Below, in pieces: positions 8,609-16,662 of a DNA stretch of 64,000 nucleotides. The position numbers and the translations under genes were made by a program. The stretch comes from an uncultured Prevotellaceae bacterium (GTDB taxonomy: Bacteria; Bacteroidota; Bacteroidia; Bacteroidales; Bacteroidaceae). The stretch spans positions 1 to 64,000 of the forward strand of contig CAMVDV010000008.1 of the NCBI GenBank assembly GCA_947166305.1, given 5' to 3'. Position 1 is the stretch's first letter, and each line of letters opens with the position of its first letter. The notes beneath the pieces were generated by a model that was not told the DNA's origin, searched no databases, and worked only from the letters and a program-made list of their open reading frames with translations.

Positions 8609-9265
8609 ATGAAACGACTCGCACTATTCACCCTTTCACCTTTTTTCCTTTTTACCTTTCTGGCACTCATGCCTTTCGCATCGGCCAGTGCACAGAAGCA
8701 CAATATAGTTTTCACTGCACCTATTCGTACCGACAGAGGCAGTGTACAGATGGCCTTTCGCATGAAGAAGGACACCCCCTTTGCTGCAATTGGTTATGAG
8801 GAATACTTTCGCCCTGCCATTCCTGCCACGACGGAAGGCGAGATATTCGTTCCCGACAGTGTTGTCGCTTCCGACGGACGACACAGACGAATCCGTTGGG
8901 TTTCGCGAGGAAGCTTCCAAGGCTGCAAGAGGCTAACGAAGATTCATCTGCCTTTTAACATAAGCACCATCTCCGACCTCGCTTTCCAAGGTTGTGATTC
9001 ACTCCGCGAAGTTACCCTACCGGACAGCCTCACAATCATTTATCCGCAGGCCTTTTGGGGGTGCTTTGCACTCAGGCGCATCAACCTCAGGTGTTCCAAT
9101 CCACCCCTCACCTACCATGAGGGCACGTTCGAGAACCATAGCTTCAACACGGCCACCATTGTGGTTCCCTTCGGCTCGGTGGATAGCTATCGGAACGATA
9201 AGACCTTCTCGTCCTTCCGGTATCATGCGGAACATATTCCAACCTTCCCTAAACGGCAGCCATGA
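8609..9265 (+). CDS. Secreted BspA-like leucine-rich repeat protein
   Basis: 218 residues with a signal peptide (MKRLALFTLSPFFLFTFLAL, cleavage near ASAQ). The middle holds LRR_5/BspA-type repeats of about 23 residues: GSFQGCKRLTKIHLPFNIST, LAFQGCDSLREVTLPDSLTI, AFWGCFALRRINL. These surface proteins usually mediate adhesion. The last four bases overlap the start of the kinase gene (ATGA), so the two are translationally coupled. A short TIVVPFGSVDSYRND segment near the end matches the strand that closes other BspA proteins, including the one at 11983. Confidence 0.8.
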   Translation: MKRLALFTLSPFFLFTFLALMPFASASAQKHNIVFTAPIRTDRGSVQMAFRMKKDTPFAAIGYEEYFRPAIPATTEGEIFVPDSVVASDGRHRRIRWVSRGSFQGCKRLTKIHLPFNISTISDLAFQGCDSLREVTLPDSLTIIYPQAFWGCFALRRINLRCSNPPLTYHEGTFENHSFNTATIVVPFGSVDSYRNDKTFSSFRYHAEHIPTFPKRQP

Positions 9266-10431
9266 ACAGACCAGACGACTCTTTCTCTGACTTCGAGACC
9301 GGCACTTTCGAGCAGTTGCAGCGTAGCTTCACCGACATTCAGCTCATCAACCAGACGCACACACACCAGCTCTATCGCGCCAAGCGCTTCGGGCGGTGGT
9401 ATCTCCTCAAGACACTCCAGCCAAAGCTTCAGGGCAGTGCCGTCCACCAACAGATGCTCCTGAAGGAGATGGAAATCCTCATGCGGTTGCAGCATCCAGG
9501 CATCGTCGGCTGTCTGGGCATAGAGCGCCTGAGGCTCCCCTCCTCGGAGGAAGAGGCAGAGTGCATCGTCATGGAATACATCGACGGCATCAACCTGAAG
9601 GAATGGCTCGCTTCCTCTCCACATCGGACAAGTCGGGAAGGGGCTGAGATTGTCAGCCAACTCCTTTCTGCAGTTGCCTATCTGCATGCCACAGGCATCA
9701 CCCATCGCGACCTGAAGCCATCCAACGTGATGCTTACCCGCAACGGCAACTTCGTGAAGCTCATTGACTTCTCGCTTGCAGACACCGACACTCACACCAT
9801 CCTGAAGCATCCTTCAGGCACCGCACAATACATGTCGCCCGAACAGAAAACAGCCAGCACACCCGACGTTCGCAACGACATCTACTCCCTGGGAGTCATC
9901 ATGAAGGAACTGCCACTGGCGGACTCCTGGCACAAAATTATTGAGCGTTGCCTCATGCCTATTGACAAACGCTATGCCAACATCGAAGAGTTGCAGGACG
10001 ACATCGACCGCTGCAAGCGCCGTGCCGCCCGTCGCCGCTGGATGATTCCTCTTGCAGCTCTCGTTCTGGTCTTGCTTGCAGGGGCAGCCTCCATCTACAA
10101 GCTCGACGCAGACAGACGGGCCATGTACCTACAACTGAACCGCATCCCCATCGCCAAAGAACAAGGTCTGGAACTTCTCGAGAAGAAAATCAACGCGACA
10201 GGACTCAACCGCCATACCGACACCCTCACCGCCTGGCGGTACCTCGACCCCCGAATCAATGAAAAGATACTTGACGCCAATGACTTCTGCTACGACTACG
10301 TCGAAGAGCAGCTGACCGACTTCAATGATAAGGAGCGCGAAGAAATCCTCATGACATTGCTCGACCGCTGGCAGGCTTGGCACGACACCATCGTCCGTCG
10401 GGTCAAACCATTCATTCCATACAAGAAATAG
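9262..10431 (+). CDS. Membrane Ser/Thr protein kinase (Hanks type)
   Basis: 389 residues. Kinase landmarks: Lys50 (LLKTL, ATP lysine), Glu69 (helix C), catalytic loop HRDLKPSN (148-155), and SPEQ (192-195) as the APE equivalent. The DFG motif reads DFS (169-171), and no clear glycine loop is present before Lys50, so ATP binding may be atypical. A basic stretch (CKRRAARRRW) precedes a single membrane span at 260-279, and about 110 residues follow, probably periplasmic. Being coupled to a secreted LRR gene suggests the LRR protein is a ligand, partner or co-regulated surface product; this is inference. Confidence 0.88.
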   Translation: MNRPDDSFSDFETGTFEQLQRSFTDIQLINQTHTHQLYRAKRFGRWYLLKTLQPKLQGSAVHQQMLLKEMEILMRLQHPGIVGCLGIERLRLPSSEEEAECIVMEYIDGINLKEWLASSPHRTSREGAEIVSQLLSAVAYLHATGITHRDLKPSNVMLTRNGNFVKLIDFSLADTDTHTILKHPSGTAQYMSPEQKTASTPDVRNDIYSLGVIMKELPLADSWHKIIERCLMPIDKRYANIEELQDDIDRCKRRAARRRWMIPLAALVLVLLAGAASIYKLDADRRAMYLQLNRIPIAKEQGLELLEKKINATGLNRHTDTLTAWRYLDPRINEKILDANDFCYDYVEEQLTDFNDKEREEILMTLLDRWQAWHDTIVRRVKPFIPYKK

Positions 10432-11031
10432 CTATCCACCGCATACTCCCCCCTCGCTCTTGGGAGAAGATGTCAGGCTAAATCGAATCCCGTCCTTTTT
10501 ACCTGCCACATAAACCATCGGCGGGCGTCCCTCATGTATGAGTTGGCTCAGATATAAGGGTTCACCTTCGATAAAGATTTGGCATAGGAAAGTGTCTCCG
10601 ACGCTGAGCTTTGTGTTTTCAGCTTCCATTACCTCATACAGACCATCCGGACGAAGCATTATTACGCATCTGCGGTCGGGATACCACGACACTTCGATTT
10701 GCTGTCCCGCAGTCAAATCGGCCGTATACAAGTGGTATGCAATCACCTCATCGCTCTGAGGCTCATCGGCATTATCTTTTTCAGGAGCCCATTGGCAGAA
10801 AGTAACATAATCGGCATATCCAAGAAAGCGCGCCAGGACATCCACAGACGTCTGTCTTGTACTCACACCCTGCCGGTAGCCCCAGATGCGCATCAACGTC
10901 GAAGCACTGATGCATTCCTTCACCTTCGCTTCAATCTTCTCCACCAACCACTCGAAGTCCGATGCCGTCAGCATCCGTTTGCCACACTTCTGCTCCACGG
11001 CCTCACACAAAGCCCGAAAATTCTGCTGCAT
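10432..11031 (-). CDS. Putative HTH DNA-binding protein, unknown role
   Basis: 199 residues from the ATG at 11031 (MQQNFRALCEAVEQKCGKRM). A longer reading frame starting at 11061 would begin inside the -7 promoter box, so 11031 is preferred. The N-terminal 85 residues resemble a helix-turn-helix module (ISASTLMRIWGYRQGVSTRQ, VLARFLGYADYVTF) seen in many uncharacterised Bacteroidales proteins. The C-terminal half is a beta-rich domain (QQIEVSWYPDRRCVIMLRPD). It is convergent with the kinase gene with no base between the two stop codons. Confidence 0.6.
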   Translation of the reverse strand: MQQNFRALCEAVEQKCGKRMLTASDFEWLVEKIEAKVKECISASTLMRIWGYRQGVSTRQTSVDVLARFLGYADYVTFCQWAPEKDNADEPQSDEVIAYHLYTADLTAGQQIEVSWYPDRRCVIMLRPDGLYEVMEAENTKLSVGDTFLCQIFIEGEPLYLSQLIHEGRPPMVYVAGKKDGIRFSLTSSPKSEGGVCGG

Positions 11032-11057
11032 GTTGTAATAATTGATTGTTTTGCCTT

Positions 11058-11066
11058 GCAAAGTTA
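11058..11066 (-). promoter_or_regulatory. -7 box of the HTH-protein gene
   Basis: TAACTTTGC on the minus strand lies 26 bp before the start at 11031. The -33 region is T-rich without an exact TTTG. Confidence 0.55.
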
Positions 11067-11241
11067 CAATAAAAGCGAAGAAAAAGATGAAAATGCCAAA
11101 GAAATCTCATTTTGCTGCAAATGACATGGAAATGACATGGAAGGTTTCAGAAAAAAGTGTAAACTTTGCTCCCGAAATATGTAATCCCGAATCTTCGTAC
11201 TGCAATGTCAATCTTAGATTTCGGGTGTAAAGTCACAAAGA

Positions 11242-11283
11242 ATGGCACAGCTTTGCAACAACCCATGGCACACATATGGCACA
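11242..11283. repeat. ATGGCACA direct repeats
   Basis: ATGGCACA occurs at 11242, 11265 and 11276, the last two 11 bp apart. They lie between the divergent genes at 11031 and 11392 and could be a binding site. No promoter for the 11392 gene was found; the rest of 11067-11391 shows only a doubled ATGACATGGA near 11121. Confidence 0.4.
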
Positions 11284-11391
11284 CTCCATTTCATCAAATA
11301 AACGCAAATTTGCGGCCGGAGCACTGAAATCACTGTCCATGTTAATGCGAGGCAACTATAAAAACAAACCTATAACTCAAACCTCAAAAGT

Positions 11392-11943
11392 ATGAAACTA
11401 ACCAATTCACAATCATCCAAAGCCATCGTATCGATGAAGGATGTGGTGACTTTAAACTATTCGGCAAGTTCAATAGTTCTGCAAATGAACAAGAAGTTCA
11501 GGACTATTAGGGAAATTGCCAAAGCCATGAATGCCAAAGTTCCAAAGCGAAAAGGAGGAGGATACATTTACTCACCGAAAGGAGAGATAATAGCCCATGT
11601 GTGGTTCCCGAGTCTCGACAATGACACTCCATGGTGCAACGCGGTGGAACAGAATGGCACAGTCATAAAAGAAAGCAAACGCCAGAAAGAGCCATCTGCC
11701 AGCTTCCAGAAGAGGACGAGAGGACAATACTACGACGTGACTATCCCACGAATTGTTTTTGCAAGGAAAAACGGTTCGTATCAGTTTTTGGGTGTGTACA
11801 GACTTTCGGCCTTGGACATGGACAATTCCACAGCAACGTTTTGCAGGATTCCCAATCCGCAGCTCATCGTAAGTATTACAAGGATTAAGAAAGTAACCAT
11901 CATCGTCGAAGAAGAAACACAAACGAGCATCACCATTGAATAA
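11392..11943 (+). CDS. Hypothetical protein, 183 residues
   Basis: I do not recognise the family. There is no signal peptide. A basic helical N-terminal part (KKFRTIREIAKAMNAKVPKR) is followed by a beta-rich portion (YDVTIPRIVFARKNGSYQFL, GVYRLSALDMDNSTATFCRI) that recalls small PUA- or SRA-like beta barrels attached to nucleases, but no catalytic motif is visible. It is AT-rich compared with neighbouring genes and sits 39 bp upstream of the large surface protein, so the two may be cotranscribed. Confidence 0.65.
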   Translation: MKLTNSQSSKAIVSMKDVVTLNYSASSIVLQMNKKFRTIREIAKAMNAKVPKRKGGGYIYSPKGEIIAHVWFPSLDNDTPWCNAVEQNGTVIKESKRQKEPSASFQKRTRGQYYDVTIPRIVFARKNGSYQFLGVYRLSALDMDNSTATFCRIPNPQLIVSITRIKKVTIIVEEETQTSITIE

Positions 11944-11982
11944 TATATACATTATAATAATAAATACTTCAAGTAAAAACTT

Positions 11983-14900
11983 ATGAAACCAAAACATTTA
12001 ATTCTATCTTTGCTGGCTCTATTTGCCAGCATCACTTCCTACGCAGATGAATATGTCGTAGGGCAAACATTCACTGTTACTGAAGGCATGAAGATCGGAG
12101 GAGAGTGGAACAGTATGATATGTGAAGTAATAAGCGTTAAGCCAAATAATGCGTATGAGGTGACTATTCATCCGCAATCACTGTATCAGGTGAAAACTGG
12201 TGAAGTCGTGATAGAAATACCACAAGTTGTGTATTATAATGGCACGGGATTTACTGTCACGTCCGTTGGATGGCCTACTTATGATCCTTCTGCAGCTCAG
12301 CCTTTTTTCGGTTATAGTGGATCAAATGGATCTTATAAACATATTACAAGAATAATTTTGCCGCCAACTATTGAAAGCATAATAAACAGAGCATTTGAGG
12401 GTGGGAATAACTACGACGACATTTTCACTGAAGTTTCGGGAGCAAATAACTTAAGAAGAATCGGGCGTTACGCATTTGCTAGTCAAGGCAAGTTAGAATC
12501 ATTCCTAGATCTTGCAGATTTTGCATTTGTAGAAGAAATCGGGGTAGGTGCCTTTCATAATTGCAAAAGTCTTCACACACTTAATTTGGCAAGTATAAAG
12601 AAAATCGGAACAGCTGCTTTCAAGGGGTGCAATGGATTAACTTCTGTTGAACTGGGAGAACATTTGGAAGATTCCATTCCTTATGCATGCTTTATAGGTT
12701 GCGGGGAACTTACATCTGTAAAAATTCCTGAAGGCGTTTATGCTATTGGAGGGAAAGCTTTTCGAGGCTGCGAAAAACTTCAATCTGTTGAAATTCCTTC
12801 CACTGTCAATTGGATAGGGGATCGGGCATTCGGGTGGAATACAAACTATCCAAGAACATATACAGTTCATGCGACAACTCCTCCAACAATTGATTCAGCA
12901 TATGACCTTTTTGATAATTCTGATACCATTTATGTTCCCTTGGGTTGTGCAGATGCTTATCGTGCAGCACCTAGATGGGAGAATAGCATCATCATTGAAA
13001 AAGACCTCCGTGAAAACCAAAGTATCTCATTGGCTGCAATACCTACTATTATGACTTATGGACAGACAAATTATACCTTGCCTGCCACCACAGATCAAGG
13101 ACAATCCATCAGCTGGACAAGCAGCAATACGACAGTTGCCACAATCAGTGGGAATGTTCTTTCTGTCAAGGGAGCCGGGACATGCACCATCACTGCCACA
13201 CAGACAGGTAGCAACCAATACCTGCCCTTCAACCAGACATACAGCCTCACCATTAACAAAGCTACACTTACAATCAAGGCCAACAACATTAGCATTCAGC
13301 AGGGGGAGGCAATACCTCCTTTCTCTGTCACATATTCTGGATTTAAATACAGTGACAACGAGTCTGTCCTAACCAGTCAGCCAAACATCACATGCAATGC
13401 CACATCTGCAAGCGCCCCCGGAACATATGATATCAATGTAGGCGGAGCAAGCGCAAAGAACTACAACATCAATTATGTCAAAGGCACGCTGACCATCACG
13501 GAAGCACCACCCGTAACCATCACAGCCAACAGCTACACAAGAGTTTACGGCGATGAAAATCCGGCATTTGAATTCACCTCAGAAGGAGCACCTCTTAATG
13601 GCGTGCCCGAGATATCATGTGCCGCAACTCCCACTTCGCCTGTAGGTACCTATCCTATCACCATCAAGAAAGGATCTGTCCAGAACTACAACGATACATA
13701 TGTAGCAGGAACACTCACTATTACCAAGGCACCGCTTGTGATAACCGTAAACAATGCCTCAATGGTTCAAGGCTCTGAACTGCCTGAATTCACAGCTTCT
13801 TATTCAGGCTTCAAGAATGGCGAAAACGAAGAAGTATTGACCGCACAGCCAAGTTTCAGCTGCTCTGCAACAAGCCAAAGTCCTGCTGGCACATATCCCA
13901 TCACAGCCAGCGGAGCCGCAGCAACCAACTACAGCATCTCATACGCTGAAGGCACCTTGACCGTAATAGACGAAACGCAACTCAACAACAAACTCTATGC
14001 AGAGACAGTATCACTGCGAACGGGAACTTCCAAGACTATCGGTCTGAAGCTCGACAACACGCTGACGTTCATTGCCTGCGAGTTCTATCTCCAGTTGCCG
14101 GATGGCGTAAGAATAGAAACTGACGAAGACGGCTACCTGATGGCTGAACTTGTCAGCGACCGCATCAACAGGCACTCGCTCGAGGCTGACCATGTGGGCA
14201 ACGGACTCTACCACTTCCTCTGCTACTCGAACAAGAACTATGCCTTCAAAGGGCAGTCGGGCGACTTCATAACAATCACCATTGCCTGCGACGAGGGTCT
14301 GGCGGCTGACACATACACCGCCACAGTCAAGGACATTATCTTCTCCGACCAGGACAAACATCAAGTGGATTTGCTGGACAGCGACTTCGACATCATCGTG
14401 ACCGACATCATCCCCGGCGATGCCAACGGCGACGAGAAGATCAACGTGATGGACATCGTGGAGATAGTGGGCCACATCATGGGCAATCCATCTGACGCGT
14501 TTGTCTTTGCTGCTGCCGACATGGACGAGAACGGGACAATCAACGTGATGGACCTTGTCAATGTCGTTTCGCTCATCATGACGAACGCCAACCAGCAGGC
14601 AGCCGGTGCGCCAAGAAGAAGGTCTGCCGCGCCGATGCGTGCCGACGCAACGACCGACGCGCTGACCGTGGCTGACTTCTCCATTGCAGCAGGAGAGACG
14701 AAGGAAGTCTCTATGGTGCTGGACAACCCGACAAACGAGTTCATCGCATTTGAGTTCTGGATGAGCCTGCCCGACGGCGTACGTATCGCCTATGACGAAG
14801 AAGGCGAACTGATGGCAACACTCAACGCATCCCGTTCCGACGGACACGACTTTATTGTAGAAGAGCCCAACGGCGACGGCATCTATCACTTCCTTTGCTA

Positions 14901-15810
14901 CTCGGGCAGGAACAAGCGTCTCAAAGGCAACAGCGGAGAACTTATCAACCTGACCCTGACCTGTGCAGGCGATGCGACAGTCGGCAATGCCACGGGCACT
15001 ATCTATGACATGATATTCAGCGACCCCGACAAGAATGAAGTCAACCTTGCCGATGCAACATTCTCCGTCGCAATCACTGAGGCAGGCGACGGACGCACCG
15101 TGCTCGACGAGAACTCGACGACGGTGCCTGCAATGGCAACGAATGTCGATGTCCGCGTGAAGCGCACCATCAAGGCTAACGAGTGGAGCACCATCTGTCT
15201 GCCTTTCGCCATGACGGAGGCTCAGGTGAAGGAAGCCTTCGGCAACGACGTGCTGCTGGGCGACTTCGCTGGCGCCGAATCGGAGTTCGACGAGGATGAC
15301 AACGTGACGGGCATCGCGGTCAGCTTCGACGAAGCCTCTGCCATCGAAGCCAACCATCCCTACGTCATCAAGGTGTCGCAGCCCGTGGAGGAGTTCACCG
15401 TCGACGGCGTCAATATCGTAGCTGATGAAGATGAAGCATACATTGAGTTCGACAATGGCAAGTCCGGCTCGCGCAGAGTGGTTTATAGCGGCTTCTACGG
15501 CACATACCATGCTGGCACGGTGCTCGACGAGTTCACGCTCTTCCTCTACGACAACAAGTTCTGGTACTCCACGGGGCAGACGAAGATGAAGGCCTTCCGC
15601 GCCTACTTCACCTTCCTCGACATCCTGACCGACGTGGAGAACGCCGCCGGTGTGATTGAGTTCAAGATGAACTTCGACGATGCAACAGGCTTAAGGACCA
15701 TTGACCATTCTTCATTGACCATTGACAATTATTATAACCTTGCCGGTCAGCGCGTCGACAGGAACTACAAGGGCGTGGTAGTGACGAAAGGAAAAAAGTT
15801 TGTAAAATAA
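11983..15810 (+). CDS. Large mosaic surface protein: LRR, Ig/MBG, cohesin-like, dockerin-like
   Basis: 1275 residues with a signal peptide (MKPKHLILSLLALFASITSY). Domains in order: BspA-type LRR (about 95-340); bacterial Ig-like (345-425); three MBG-type repeats ending in GTLTITE/GTLTITK/GTLTVID (430-655); a cohesin-like beta-sandwich (about 660-800, LPDGVRI...YHFLCYS); a dockerin-like pair of Ca-binding loops (810-866, DANGDEKINVMDIVEIVGHI and DMDENGTINVMDLVNVVSLI); a second cohesin-like copy (about 885-1035); a Prevotella-type domain (WSTICLPFAM); and a YNLAGQRV...KGKKFVK tail. The first third is AT-rich and the rest GC-rich, indicating assembly from different sources. Probably a surface adhesin or scaffold. 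Confidence 0.8.
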   Translation: MKPKHLILSLLALFASITSYADEYVVGQTFTVTEGMKIGGEWNSMICEVISVKPNNAYEVTIHPQSLYQVKTGEVVIEIPQVVYYNGTGFTVTSVGWPTYDPSAAQPFFGYSGSNGSYKHITRIILPPTIESIINRAFEGGNNYDDIFTEVSGANNLRRIGRYAFASQGKLESFLDLADFAFVEEIGVGAFHNCKSLHTLNLASIKKIGTAAFKGCNGLTSVELGEHLEDSIPYACFIGCGELTSVKIPEGVYAIGGKAFRGCEKLQSVEIPSTVNWIGDRAFGWNTNYPRTYTVHATTPPTIDSAYDLFDNSDTIYVPLGCADAYRAAPRWENSIIIEKDLRENQSISLAAIPTIMTYGQTNYTLPATTDQGQSISWTSSNTTVATISGNVLSVKGAGTCTITATQTGSNQYLPFNQTYSLTINKATLTIKANNISIQQGEAIPPFSVTYSGFKYSDNESVLTSQPNITCNATSASAPGTYDINVGGASAKNYNINYVKGTLTITEAPPVTITANSYTRVYGDENPAFEFTSEGAPLNGVPEISCAATPTSPVGTYPITIKKGSVQNYNDTYVAGTLTITKAPLVITVNNASMVQGSELPEFTASYSGFKNGENEEVLTAQPSFSCSATSQSPAGTYPITASGAAATNYSISYAEGTLTVIDETQLNNKLYAETVSLRTGTSKTIGLKLDNTLTFIACEFYLQLPDGVRIETDEDGYLMAELVSDRINRHSLEADHVGNGLYHFLCYSNKNYAFKGQSGDFITITIACDEGLAADTYTATVKDIIFSDQDKHQVDLLDSDFDIIVTDIIPGDANGDEKINVMDIVEIVGHIMGNPSDAFVFAAADMDENGTINVMDLVNVVSLIMTNANQQAAGAPRRRSAAPMRADATTDALTVADFSIAAGETKEVSMVLDNPTNEFIAFEFWMSLPDGVRIAYDEEGELMATLNASRSDGHDFIVEEPNGDGIYHFLCYSGRNKRLKGNSGELINLTLTCAGDATVGNATGTIYDMIFSDPDKNEVNLADATFSVAITEAGDGRTVLDENSTTVPAMATNVDVRVKRTIKANEWSTICLPFAMTEAQVKEAFGNDVLLGDFAGAESEFDEDDNVTGIAVSFDEASAIEANHPYVIKVSQPVEEFTVDGVNIVADEDEAYIEFDNGKSGSRRVVYSGFYGTYHAGTVLDEFTLFLYDNKFWYSTGQTKMKAFRAYFTFLDILTDVENAAGVIEFKMNFDDATGLRTIDHSSLTIDNYYNLAGQRVDRNYKGVVVTKGKKFVK
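15701..15729. repeat. Heptamer repeat inside the surface-protein gene
   Basis: CCATTGA-type heptamers (complement of the CAATGGT repeat) lie in frame and encode the linker TIDHSSLTIDN just before the C-terminal motif. Confidence 0.75.
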
Positions 15811-15838
15811 GATAATAAGATATTTAGCAAATAAGAAA

Positions 15839-16009
15839 ATGAAAAAGGCATATATCGCTCCTTTTATGAAGCAGGAGCAGGCAGAGTGCTGCACGATGAT
15901 GGCCGTGAGCGGCATCAACAGTAACAACGGCATCGGCTACGGCGGCGTTGACGACAGCGGCGACAAGGAACCGGCCGTGAAGGAGTTCCTCTGGGATGCA
16001 GAGGAATAA
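15839..16009 (+). CDS. 56-residue peptide with leader-like N-terminus
   Basis: The frame from ATG 15839 reads MKKAYIAPFMKQEQAECCTM, a hydrophobic-polar middle (MAVSGINSNNGIGYGGVDDS) and an acidic end (GDKEPAVKEFLWDAEE). The MKK-x-YI-x-P start followed by a short SG segment and a glycine-rich part is a recurrent plan in small Bacteroidales proteins of unknown function; I recall this from family memory only. It lies 28 bp after the surface-protein gene, has a short AT-rich leader and is followed by a terminator, so it is probably the last gene of that transcript. No modification enzyme is adjacent. Confidence 0.7.
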   Translation: MKKAYIAPFMKQEQAECCTMMAVSGINSNNGIGYGGVDDSGDKEPAVKEFLWDAEE

Positions 16010-16081
16010 GGACATCGGCGAGTAGGGAGACTCTATAGAGAGGGAAGCCCTACTCGCCACCAAGCATAGCTATTCCCCAAT

Positions 16082-16118
16082 GCCCTGCTGCATTCCTCGC
16101 GGCGGGGCTTTTCTTTTT
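16082..16118 (+). terminator. Terminator after the 56-residue peptide gene
   Basis: GCCCTGCTGC (16082-16091) pairs with GCGGCGGGGC (16099-16108) using two G-T pairs; a 7-nt loop and TTTTCTTTTT follow. Confidence 0.85.
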
Positions 16119-16137
16119 CTGAACATGGCGACATGGC

Positions 16138-16164
16138 GGACGCGCCGCGGCGCGTCCCTACAGG
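16138..16164. repeat. Dispersed GC-rich palindrome, copy 1
   Basis: A perfect 20-bp palindrome (16138-16157) with core CGCGCCGCGGCGCG is followed by CTACAGG. A nearly identical copy lies at 20222-20241. It reads AATGGCGG/ACATGGCGG on the left in both cases. Confidence 0.8.
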
Positions 16165-16228
16165 AGGCAATGACTTAGGTTCTCTTTTTCTTGTGTCACG
16201 GCTGGCTTTTTTTCTAACAATTGATATC

Positions 16229-16495
16229 GACGTGTGGACTTCACAAAATCGAGTAACTATTCAGCGGATTATATTAAGGAGTGCCCTGTCGGGCAGAAAT
16301 CCAACAAATCGATTCAAATCTGTCAAATCTTCATATTTGTTGCTATAGGGATTTGTTTGATTTGCAAAGATTTGAAAGATTTCTCGCCGCAGGCGACTCA
16401 AAAAAGAGATTCGCTGAACAGTTACAAAATCGACACGTGGATATCGCGATATTGACGTGTGGATTTGGGCAAATCGACACGTGGATTCTGCGAAA
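16229..16495. repeat. CGTGTGGAT/CACGTGGAT units in 22-bp register
   Basis: GTGGAT begins at 16437, 16459 and 16481, exactly 22 bp apart, alternating ACACGTGG and ACGTGTGG. A lone related unit is at 16229. Between them (16290-16390) are AAATCTGTCAAATC and GATTTGCAAAGATTTG words and no gene. The family recurs at 48065-48160. Confidence 0.65.
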
Positions 16496-16596
16496 TGGTC
16501 GTGAGGTGTTTGGCATTTCATCTTTTCTTTGTGCCTTCGACGGCGCCGAGGCTGCTTTCGCTCGAAAGCAAAAGCGTAAATCTTTTTGATTTTCTC

Positions 16597-16628
16597 TTTG
16601 TATTTTGCGCGCTTCTTCGTACCTTTGC
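16597..16628 (+). promoter_or_regulatory. Promoter of the metY-type gene
   Basis: TTTG (16597-16600) and TACCTTTGC (16620-16628) are exactly 19 bp apart, a full match to the Bacteroidota promoter. The start codon lies 34 bp downstream. Confidence 0.85.
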
Positions 16629-16662
16629 AGCCAAATTGAGCAATAAGAAAAACCTACATATT

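Noticed and set aside
14011..15510. 499-codon minus-strand open frame
   Set aside because: It lies fully antisense to the well-supported surface-protein gene; its sequence is His/Val/Asp-rich, as expected for an antisense shadow of GC-rich codons.
16130..16589. Small open frames in the metY upstream region
   Set aside because: They run through palindromes and repeat units in several frames; none has coding character.
16459..16662. N-terminal extension of the metY-type gene
   Set aside because: It would cross the ideal promoter at 16597-16628 and the 22-bp array; the ATG at 16663 fits the family start.
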